64,000 nucleotides of DNA from Deltaproteobacteria bacterium (GTDB lineage Bacteria > Desulfobacterota > Dissulfuribacteria > Dissulfuribacterales > DYLC01): assembly GCA_028695735.1 (NCBI GenBank), contig JAQVIJ010000001.1, positions 175,081 to 239,080 of the forward strand. The letters run 5' to 3'. Numbering within the stretch: the stretch's first letter is position 1; every line of letters starts with the position of its first letter. The notes beneath the pieces were generated by a model that saw only the letters and a list, made by a program, of their open reading frames with translations, was not told the DNA's origin and searched no databases. This document shows, piece by piece, positions 37,718 to 45,500 of this stretch. A program made the translations under genes and the position numbers.

Positions 37718-38080
37718 TCAGCCCATGTTGTTGAGCACGTCTTTCATAACGGCATTGGCAAGCCTGGCGTTGTCCACCGTGTATGTGCCCGCCTGAACGC
37801 GCTGTTTAATGGACTGCACATAGACTGCACGATTTGCATCCTGTGGTGCATTGACCTGGTCGGTTGCTGTATTGCGCTGGGCGCTTAATGCCTTTGCCTG
37901 GGCCGAAAGCTCCACTCGATCCGCGGTGCGGGTAGGGGCAGCCGCAGCATTATTTCCAGTGGTCTGCCCTGCCTGTGCCACATCGTTTGCGATATTCTGG
38001 GGTCTTTGTGTCTTCTGAGCACTATTGAGGTTATTTACATAGTTATTTAGAGGGGCCTTTGAAACGGATTGAATAGCCAT
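37718..38080 (-). CDS. flgM: Anti-sigma-28 factor FlgM
   Basis: FlgM holds sigma-28 (FliA) until the hook is complete and is then exported. The 120-residue protein starts at 38080 with AAGGAGGTC upstream. It has an Asn/Gln/Ala-rich flexible first half, then ADRVELSAQAKALSAQ, and a C-terminal sigma-binding part VQSIKQRVQAGTYTVDNARLANAVMKDVL, the core of the family. A sigma-28-type promoter lies about 190 nt upstream, so it is a class 3 flagellar gene and feeds back on itself. Confidence 0.92.
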   Translation of the reverse strand: MAIQSVSKAPLNNYVNNLNSAQKTQRPQNIANDVAQAGQTTGNNAAAAPTRTADRVELSAQAKALSAQRNTATDQVNAPQDANRAVYVQSIKQRVQAGTYTVDNARLANAVMKDVLNNMG

Positions 38081-38272
38081 ATCCGACCTCCTTTCAAGTC
38101 TGTTCGCTTGTATGATAACATCTTTTGTAGAAAATTCCATAGGTATTTGCTTAAAAACATGCCCTTTTATAAGGGAGCCCTCAAAATTGTCCTTTTGCCT
38201 GATGGCCGTGTTGATTAGAACAGAAAAACGGTTTTATATTGTTTGTATTCCAAGCTCGACACGGTATTTTTC

Positions 38273-38300
38273 TTATCGGCAAGGCATTCAAAGGACTTTA
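38273..38300 (-). promoter_or_regulatory. Sigma-28 (FliA) promoter of flgM
   Basis: On the minus strand TAAAGTCC (38300-38293), a 12-nt spacer, and GCCGATAA (38280-38273). The -10 part is a perfect match to the flagellar sigma consensus. The spacing equals that of the fliC promoter at 46961-46988. Confidence 0.85.
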
Positions 38301-38365
38301 ATTTGAACTCAAATAATCAGCAAAAGGCCCCTGAAATTCAACGCAACACACAAAAAACCTCGGCA

Positions 38366-39646
38366 ATGAACGGGATTTGGCTCGTTCTCATGGCATCGGC
38401 CATTGTGCTCGCCGCCTTTTATGGCAAGGCCGCGGACATCACACGTGCCTCCTTTGATGCCGCAAAAGCCGCTGTGGAGCTGGCCATCGGCCTCATAGGC
38501 GCCATGAGCCTGTGGCTTGGGCTTATGCACATAGCTGAAAAGGCAGGTCTGATGCACTCCATTGCCCAATGGATTCAACCCGTGATGCGGCGGCTCTTTC
38601 CAGACATTCCACCGGGCCATGCCTCCCTTTCAGAGATGGCCATGAACATGTCCGCCAACATTCTCGGGCTGGGAAATGCGGCCACGCCCCTGGGCATCAA
38701 GGCCATGCAGTCCTTAAACCGCTTAAACGCCAGGCCTGGTGAGGCCACGGATGCCATGTGTATGTTTCTGGCCATCAACACCTCCAGCATTACTCTACTG
38801 CCCCTGGGCATGATCAGCATTCGGGCTGCAGCAGGAAGCCAGAATCCTGCGGCCATTCTTCTTCCCACGCTCATAGCCACCACCTGTTCCACTGTGGCCG
38901 CTGTGGCCACGGTAATCCTGCTGAAACGGCTCTTCAAGGACTCCAACCCCTCCATGCAGACCGAAGTCAATGAAACCGCTGAATTCGAGGCAAGGCAGGC
39001 CACTGACCCTGTGAGTGATAAGACCTGCACCGTATCAACGAACAAAAACCGTATCCTTTGGGCCGCCTTTTTCCTATTGTGCTTTATCGGCGCAGCCATG
39101 TGGGGCATGCTTCGCAATGGTGGCAGTCTTCATTTCACTGACCTCTTCATTCCCCTTTTGATGCTCTGTCTTTTGTGCCTTGGATATGCACGAGGGGTGT
39201 CGGTCTATGAGGCCGCAGTGGAAGGGGCAAAGGAAGGGTTTCAGGTGGCTGTGCGTATCATTCCGTTTCTTGTGATGATATTGGTGGCAGTGGGCATGTT
39301 CCGGGCCTCTGGCGCATTTGATCTGCTTCAGACCCTGCTTGCGCCTGTGACAGCCTGGCTTGGCATACCTGTGGAGGCAGTGATCGTGGCCATTTTGCGC
39401 ACGCTGTCGGGTTCAGGGGCCTTTGGCCTGGTAAGTGAGATCACGGCTCAAGACCCCAATGGTTTTACTGCGTTTCTGGCCGCCACCATTCAGGGCTCCA
39501 CAGAAACGACCTTTTATGTGCTGGCCGTTTATTTCGGCTCTGTGGGAATATATCGGCCCAGACATGCCCTGCCTGCCGCCCTCATAGCCGATCTGGCAGG
39601 CTTTGTGGCCTCGGTGGTGGTGTGCAAGGCCATGTACAATGGGTAG
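38366..39646 (+). CDS. SpmA-SpmB fusion, nucleoside-recognition-domain membrane protein
   Basis: From the Met at 38366 it has 426 residues. The first half matches SpmA (MNGIWLVLMASAIVLAAFYG, IGLIGAMSLWLGLMHIAEKAG, LGLGNAATPLGIKAMQSLN). The second half, after a charged linker at about residues 200-230, matches SpmB (GAKEGFQVAVRIIPFLVMILVAVGMFRASG, LSGSGAFG, GSTETTFYVLAVYFG). In Bacillus these are separate spore-core dehydration genes; similar fusions occur in non-spore-formers with unknown function. A TTG at 38303 with AAAGGA upstream is an alternative start, but that sequence is also the flgM promoter. Confidence 0.85.
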   Translation: MNGIWLVLMASAIVLAAFYGKAADITRASFDAAKAAVELAIGLIGAMSLWLGLMHIAEKAGLMHSIAQWIQPVMRRLFPDIPPGHASLSEMAMNMSANILGLGNAATPLGIKAMQSLNRLNARPGEATDAMCMFLAINTSSITLLPLGMISIRAAAGSQNPAAILLPTLIATTCSTVAAVATVILLKRLFKDSNPSMQTEVNETAEFEARQATDPVSDKTCTVSTNKNRILWAAFFLLCFIGAAMWGMLRNGGSLHFTDLFIPLLMLCLLCLGYARGVSVYEAAVEGAKEGFQVAVRIIPFLVMILVAVGMFRASGAFDLLQTLLAPVTAWLGIPVEAVIVAILRTLSGSGAFGLVSEITAQDPNGFTAFLAATIQGSTETTFYVLAVYFGSVGIYRPRHALPAALIADLAGFVASVVVCKAMYNG

Positions 39647-39659
39647 GGGGCCTTGTACC

Positions 39660-40424
39660 CTATGTAACGGTTCTGCGCACCGGAATGCCCTGGCTGAAGA
39701 GAAAATCCCTGACCTGCGCAGGTGTCTGCTCAGTAAAGTGAAAGATACTGGCAGCGGCCACGGCATTTGCCCCGTGTTGTATGGCCTCAAGCATGTGTTG
39801 TGGGCTTCCTGCCCCTCCTGATGCGATCACAGGAATGCTGACCTGCCTTGTCACCTCTTCGATGAGCTTGAGGTCATAGCCCTGCATGGTTCCGTCTAAC
39901 TCAATGGATGTGATGAGTATCTCGCCTGCGCCAAGCCCCTCACAAAATCGCGCCCATTCACCAGGCCGCTTGCCTGTTGGCAGTCTTCCGCTGTGGCTAT
40001 AACACTCGTAATCGCCATTTGCGGTCTTACGGGCATCTATGCTCACAACCACGCACTGTGAGCCAAACCTCTTGGCCGCCTCGGAGATGAGGTTTGGCTG
40101 CTCATAGGCAGCGCTGTTGATGGAGACCTTGTCTGCCCCACACCGCAACAGCCGCCTTATCTGCTCCAGATTGCGAATACCGCCACCTATGGTCACTGGC
40201 ACAAAACATTCCTGCGCCCAATCGGCTATGGTCTCATAATCCGGCTCTCGCATCTCGTCAGTGGCAGTGATATCCAGGAGAATCAATTCATCCACCTCTC
40301 GCATGGTATAGACCTTTATGGCTGGAAGCACCGTGCCAACCCTGCGCCAGGAGTCAAAACCTATGCCCTTTACCAGCCCTATATTCTTCCAAAGCAAGGT
40401 GGGAATAATTCGTGTCTTAAGCAT
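39660..40424 (-). CDS. HisF-like cyclase subunit of the sugar amidotransferase system
   Basis: A 254-residue TIM barrel of the imidazole-glycerol-phosphate synthase F family: TRIIPTLLWKNIGLVKG, ELILLDITATDE, PVTIGGGIRNLEQIRRLL, GADKVSINSAAYE, VVVSIDARK, PVIASGGAGSPQHM. It differs from histidine HisF at the start (PTLLWKNIGLVKG instead of PCLDVKDGRVVKG). That form accompanies LPS or flagellin sugar amidotransferases. It follows the HisH-like gene by 1 nt, and no histidine genes are near. It would deliver ammonia to the PseA-type enzyme. Confidence 0.9.
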   Translation of the reverse strand: MLKTRIIPTLLWKNIGLVKGIGFDSWRRVGTVLPAIKVYTMREVDELILLDITATDEMREPDYETIADWAQECFVPVTIGGGIRNLEQIRRLLRCGADKVSINSAAYEQPNLISEAAKRFGSQCVVVSIDARKTANGDYECYSHSGRLPTGKRPGEWARFCEGLGAGEILITSIELDGTMQGYDLKLIEEVTRQVSIPVIASGGAGSPQHMLEAIQHGANAVAAASIFHFTEQTPAQVRDFLFSQGIPVRRTVT

Positions 40425-40425
40425 A

Positions 40426-41043
40426 TCATTTAATCTTCAGAAAATTCTTGAGCAATCGAAGGCCTGCCTTGGAGCTCTTCTCAGGGTGAAATTGAGTGCC
40501 AAGCACAGTGCCTCTTCCCACTACAGATACAAAACTCCCGCAGTAAGGGGTTATTGCCAAGGCATTTTCCTTATCATGTGGCACAAAGTGATAGCTGTGC
40601 ACAAAATAAAAATCTGTGCCCTTCTCAATTCCATCAAACAATGAATGGGGCCCTTGAAAATGGACCTCATTCCAGCCCACATGGGGAATGCGCTCCTTGC
40701 CATGCACAGGCTCAAGCCTAATCACCCTGCCTGGTATCAGGCCAAGCCCTTGAGTCTCTCCTCCTTCCGTGCCCATCTCGGCCAGAAGCTGCATGCCCAG
40801 GCAGATGCCCAAAACAGGCAATCCATCCTTCAAGGCAGCCTGTTTTATGGCCTTGTCCCAGCCCTTTTCCCTTAAGGCCTCCATGGCGTCATGAAAGGCA
40901 CCCACTCCAGGCAGAACAAGGCGTTCGGCATCAGCCATATCAGAAGGGTCATTTGAGATAAAGACATGGGCACCTGCCTCCTCAAATGCCCTGCGCACCG
41001 AGGCCAGATTTCCCATGCCGTAATCTATAATCAAGACAGACAT
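40426..41043 (-). CDS. HisH-like glutaminase subunit of the sugar amidotransferase system
   Basis: A 205-residue class I glutamine amidotransferase. It has the nucleophile elbow PVLGICLGMQLLAEMG (Cys) and the His/Glu pair in VLGTQFHPEKSSKAG, plus IPHVGWNEV. Together with the HisF-like partner it would release ammonia from glutamine. The position between the HisF-like gene and the PseA-like gene, with pseudaminic acid genes nearby, supports a role in forming an acetamidino group rather than in histidine synthesis. Confidence 0.92.
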   Translation of the reverse strand: MSVLIIDYGMGNLASVRRAFEEAGAHVFISNDPSDMADAERLVLPGVGAFHDAMEALREKGWDKAIKQAALKDGLPVLGICLGMQLLAEMGTEGGETQGLGLIPGRVIRLEPVHGKERIPHVGWNEVHFQGPHSLFDGIEKGTDFYFVHSYHFVPHDKENALAITPYCGSFVSVVGRGTVLGTQFHPEKSSKAGLRLLKNFLKIK

Positions 41044-41050
41044 AAACGCC

Positions 41051-42202
41051 TCAAGGGTTGTCGTAGTTGATCTTGGTCAGATTGCCGTATTTGTCTTTGA
41101 CCAGGTTGCCCCTGGCATCGGTCACAAACAACTTTTTATTGGTAAACCTGTCACATATTTTGATGAACTCGTCCACAGTGAGCTCCAGGGGTTCCAATAT
41201 CTTTTCCAGAGGCTTTCCCAGATATGTCCAGGGAAATTTGCCGTCATGCCTTTTGACCAATTCCAGCCCCTCTTCCCTTGTAATGCGGCCACGCCGAATG
41301 TGAAGGGAGGCTATATCAGTGGCCCTGCCAAAACCGAATTTGAGAAACTTGAAGTAATCGTGTATGCCTGTCTGGTGATTGTCCAGATTTTCATAGTTCA
41401 CCACTGAACCCTCCACCGTGGTGTGCCATGTGTTAAAGCCAAAACCTTGAGCCAAAAGGGCATTGGAATAGCCGTCCCACGGCAGGTAATAGCCCAAAAA
41501 AAGCCCTGTGACCCCCACTTGTTTCAACCCCTCGTCAGAGGGATAGGTAAATGGAATCAGGTGCCTCTTCTCAATCCCCTCCACGCCTATGAGGTCAGAG
41601 ACTCGAAGTCCCAGGAGCCCGCCGAACTCCTCGAGCCAGCGGCGGTCCAGGGTGTTGTTTTCGGTGGCCGAGGCAGGGCCGCCGTATTCGTTCTGCGAAT
41701 TCTCGCCCCAGATGATGAGGGGCACACGGAACTGCACTGCTACGCGCACAGGCACCGTAAAGATGGTGACATGTTCGGGCCAGGAGATGTCGCCCACCTG
41801 CATCAGCCCTATGCGATTTAGCTTTCTACGCACTACACGATTGGTGGTCACCTCTATATAGTCCACGCCCAAGGACTTGAGGTTTTCGATGTTGCGTCGA
41901 CCTATCTCTGAAAGGTCGCAGGTGGTGCCGGTCACACACAGGGGGTTCATACCCAGCTCCAGCATCTTTATGGTCTGAAAATGGCTGTCCTTTCCGCCGC
42001 TGACTGGAATGATGCAATCCCAGTTGGAGCCGTCTTTAGAGCGATAACGCTCCAGTATCTCCATCAATTCCTGCCTACGCCGTGCCCAGTCTATAAAAGG
42101 CCGCCTCTCATAGTTTCTACAGGCATTGCACACCCCTTCTTCATCAAAGGACAGATCCGGCTTGGTCTCAGGGAACAGACATTTTTTACAGTAACGTATC
42201 AT
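41051..42202 (-). CDS. pseA: N-acetyl sugar amidotransferase (PseA/WbpG family)
   Basis: A 383-residue protein. An N-terminal Cys cluster CKKCLFPETKPDLSFDEEGVCNAC looks like a zinc site. A PP-loop ATPase core begins CIIPVSGGKDSHFQTIKML (about residues 64-82). NSQNEYGGPASATENN and YYLPWDGYSNA are characteristic of the family. Campylobacter PseA and Pseudomonas WbpG members convert an N-acetyl group to acetamidino using ammonia. With the two downstream His-like subunits it forms a three-gene set. GGGAGG lies about 10 nt before the ATG, at the end of an upstream gene relic. Confidence 0.92.
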   Translation of the reverse strand: MIRYCKKCLFPETKPDLSFDEEGVCNACRNYERRPFIDWARRRQELMEILERYRSKDGSNWDCIIPVSGGKDSHFQTIKMLELGMNPLCVTGTTCDLSEIGRRNIENLKSLGVDYIEVTTNRVVRRKLNRIGLMQVGDISWPEHVTIFTVPVRVAVQFRVPLIIWGENSQNEYGGPASATENNTLDRRWLEEFGGLLGLRVSDLIGVEGIEKRHLIPFTYPSDEGLKQVGVTGLFLGYYLPWDGYSNALLAQGFGFNTWHTTVEGSVVNYENLDNHQTGIHDYFKFLKFGFGRATDIASLHIRRGRITREEGLELVKRHDGKFPWTYLGKPLEKILEPLELTVDEFIKICDRFTNKKLFVTDARGNLVKDKYGNLTKINYDNP

Positions 42203-42205
42203 ATC

Positions 42206-42337
42206 TCATGTACCTCCCTTTTCTTTTAGGTCCCACTCATGCGCAAGTATGGCGTATTCAATTACATCATAGAACCTGCCATGCTTATAAAAGGCCTCTC
42301 TTTGCACACCTTCTTTTTTCATACCACAGGCCTCACA
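42206..42337 (-). pseudogene. GNAT acetyltransferase relic (C-terminal end only)
   Basis: Minus-strand translation gives CEACGMKKEGVQREAFYKHG then RFYDVIEYAILAHEWDL, ending at a TGA at 42206-42208. This is the C-terminal pattern of RimJ/RimL-type N-acetyltransferases. No start or N-terminal domain precedes it: the frame is closed by a TAA at 42338 and continues into a different gene relic. It probably survives from an acetyltransferase gene lost by deletion. The end still provides the pseA ribosome site. Confidence 0.65.
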
Positions 42338-42511
42338 TTAAAGACCAGAGATAGCACCTTGCTCCTTACGAAAAAAGATGGCTCGTGCAGGGCTGGAAGC
42401 CTTACCAAACACATGCCAATTACATAGGTTGCGGTGTCTATGTATCAAGCTGGACAAGACCTCCGCCCCTCCTGCATCATGGCAGACCACGAGGATATTA
42501 TGCCTTTTCAT
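42338..42511 (-). pseudogene. Truncated gene overlapping the maf stop (N-terminal relic)
   Basis: A 57-residue frame beginning MKRHNILVVCHDAGGAEVLS, whose ATG lies inside the last codons of maf. The start has the beta-loop-helix look of a Rossmann or GT-B N-terminus. The overlap with maf is the kind of coupling seen for a real operon gene. The frame stops after GKASSPARAIFFRKEQGAIS, far too early for such a fold. The same frame, after one TAA, continues as the GNAT relic, so a deletion seems to have joined two genes. Confidence 0.6.
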
Positions 42512-45500
42512 GGGCCAAGATCGCCTCTTTCACGGCCTCAAAGACTTCCTGCCAGTCATTGCGGCTACTTTGTCTAAAGAGTTGCATATTGCTGTACCAC
42601 GGGGTCTGCCTCGTGTTAATGCCCCATCTCCAGTCAGGCACATAGGCCAAAAGGGTCCAGACCTTCGGCCGTTTTTGGCCGTCAGGCGGCAGTATGGCGC
42701 CTGCCAAATGGGCAATGGAGGTGTCAACTGTTATCACCAGGTCCAAACAACTGACAATAGCGGCTGTATGGGCAAAGTCCACAAGATACGGGGCAAGGTT
42801 GTGCACATTTGCCCGCTCAACCGCAAGGGGCTCACTTTGATACTGTAGGCTGAACCACTGGGTATCAGGAAGCTCAAAAAGCGGCTTAAACATCTCAAAG
42901 GCCACTGAACGCTCTTTGTCCCGATTGTGTTTAGGGTTGCCCTTCCAGACAAAACCAATGCGCAAGGCCTTACCCATGTGCGAAAACAATCGTTCCATCC
43001 GTCCCTTCAGCCCAATATCCACCTTCAGATACCCGTCAGCCAGAGGAAACGGCCTCGAATCCTCCTGTAAATGGCTGGGCAGGTCCAAAAGTGGCACATG
43101 CCAGTCCATATTTTCGCAGGCCAGGGCCATGTGTGACTTCAAGATCACTTGTTCCACGGCCTCCATAGGCTCAAAGAGCCGGGCCAGCTCTGGGCCACAG
43201 GCCAAGGTCACCCGTTTCCCCTGTTCCCTTAAGAGGGGCAGATAGCGCACAAACTGAATGTTGTCGCCCGCTCCCTGTTCCACCCAGACCAGGATATTGC
43301 CAGGCCCGGTCTCTCCTCGCCAGAGCGGCAGGGATACTGGCGCATAAGGAGGGGCCTCCTTGCGTCGCCAGCGCCAGAGATACTCCTGAAATCCCTCCTT
43401 CACCTGATTATTGAGCAATAACACATGGCTGAGATTCCAATGGGCCTCCACCAAATCAGGTGCAAGGGCTACGGCCTTTTTGTAATACTCTATGGCAGCA
43501 GGGATGTCCATGAGCTCTTGATAGCAGTTGGCCATGTTGTAATAGGCCCTGGCCGCATCAAAGCCCTGACCATCGATTAACTCCAGGGCCTTTTGAAAAT
43601 ATGTCAGCGCAGCCTCATATGCCTTGCGATACTCCTTTAGAAGATGCCCCAAGTTGTTATATGCCCCTGAATAACTGGAGTCAGACTCTATGACTCGCCT
43701 AAAAAGGGCCTCTGCCTCGTCTATGTGCTTTGTGTCCAGATAGAGACAGGCCAGGTTGTAGAGCACATCCACATTGCCTTCATCGCAACGCAAGGCATTT
43801 TTAAAGGCCTCTTCAGCCTCCATATGGCGATTGAGCCTGCTGTAGGCCACACCCATGTTCATCCAGGCGGTGATGTGACCTGGATGCAATCGCACGGCCT
43901 CCTGGTATCGGGCTATGGCCTCCTCCAGGCGCTCCGCCTTCTGGAGTTGAAGCCCCTCTTGAAAACACCTCTCTGACTGTTCAAGCCCGGCATCCTTCTG
44001 AAAACGCTCCTTAAAGGCCTCGTAGGCCGCCTTGGCGGCCTCGATTTGGCCTGTCTCCAGATAGCAGTCTCCCATCTTCTTAAAGAGCTCTATGCGCTGG
44101 GGCAGGGCCAGAAGACAGCGCTCGTAGGCGGCAATGGCGCCTTCATAGTCCTGGGATTCCACCAGTGCATCGCCCAGTTCCTGCCAGAGCACAGCGGTTT
44201 CAGGCTCCAGGCCCACAGCCTCTGTGAGCAGTTGAATGCCCTCCTCCATTCGGTTGTTTTCCATGAGGACCCGTGCCAAGAAGGCCAGGCGCCTGCCATT
44301 TCCTTGGGCCTCTGCCATGGCCTGAGGCAGGACATCGGCCAGGGCATTCAAGTCCTCCAGCCTGTAAAAGACTTGGGCTGATAAAGAGGCATGGCCATTT
44401 AGCGGCAAAAGGGGAGTCCAGGCCTGAAGTATGGAGGAGGCCTTTTCGGCATTGTCTTCCACCAGGGCATTTAAACGCCCCTCGTACTGAGGCCAGACCT
44501 CTGTCTTCAGGGCCGAAACGGCCTTGGCTGCCTTTAAGGTGCATATGCGCTGAATCCACTGGGCAAGCAGGTGTGGGTACTTTTCACCCCAGAGCAGGTA
44601 TTCGCCGTCCGGCTGGGCCACATATTCCCTGTGACTGGTCAGACGCAGCCAGGGTGCGGCCGCAAGCTCCCGCAGATGATCGACCTCCTCATTCAGGGAC
44701 GCATTCAATTGCACAGCCCTGTTCCAATGTACCTCCGCCTCTTCAAAGTTTAAGAGCCCGGCCAGCACAAACCCCATGAGGGCATTGGCGGTGGCCTCTT
44801 CCGGCACTGACTGCAATATCTCTTTTAAGACCCCTTGAGCCAAGACCAGGTCCTCTGATTGCACATAGAGTTTGGCCAACTCCAGGCGGCTTGCCAGGGC
44901 ATCTTCTGGGCTTTTGGCCTTGGAAATGGCCGTTAAGAGCCGATCCTCTTCATTCAATCTGTGCTCCAGGTCCTTCATAAGGCCCTGATACAGCCCCAAG
45001 ACCTCCAAACGCTTCTCCTGGACCATGAGCAGCCGTTCCAGCTCGGCCTTCAGCCAGGCAAGATACCCCTGCTCCTCACGAATGCGCTCATTTTGGTATT
45101 TGATTTTGTCATTTTCCTGAAGCATGTTGTAGGTGAGCTCCAGGACCTGGTTCCAGAGCTCATTATAGCCGTCGGTCTTGTTGTTGAGCCTGTCCAATTG
45201 AATCATCTCATTTCGAATAGGAGCAGGCAGGTCCTCCAGAGACCTGACGATTACACCCTTTTCCAACAGGTCATCTATGCGTTTCAGCCCGCCTGACAAG
45301 AGCCTTTTGGCCTTTTTCACCTGTTCCAACACATCCCTGCACAGAGACAGGCTCCTTTTGCAGTAGGATGAGATTTGGCTATTCTGCCACGGCTTATGGC
45401 TGGCTATGGTCTCTTCCAGGAGGGCATGGAAATCAAATTCCTCGGTCATGAACTCTTGAATGACCTCGGCCAGGGGCATGACGCGAGTGCCGGCGATGTG

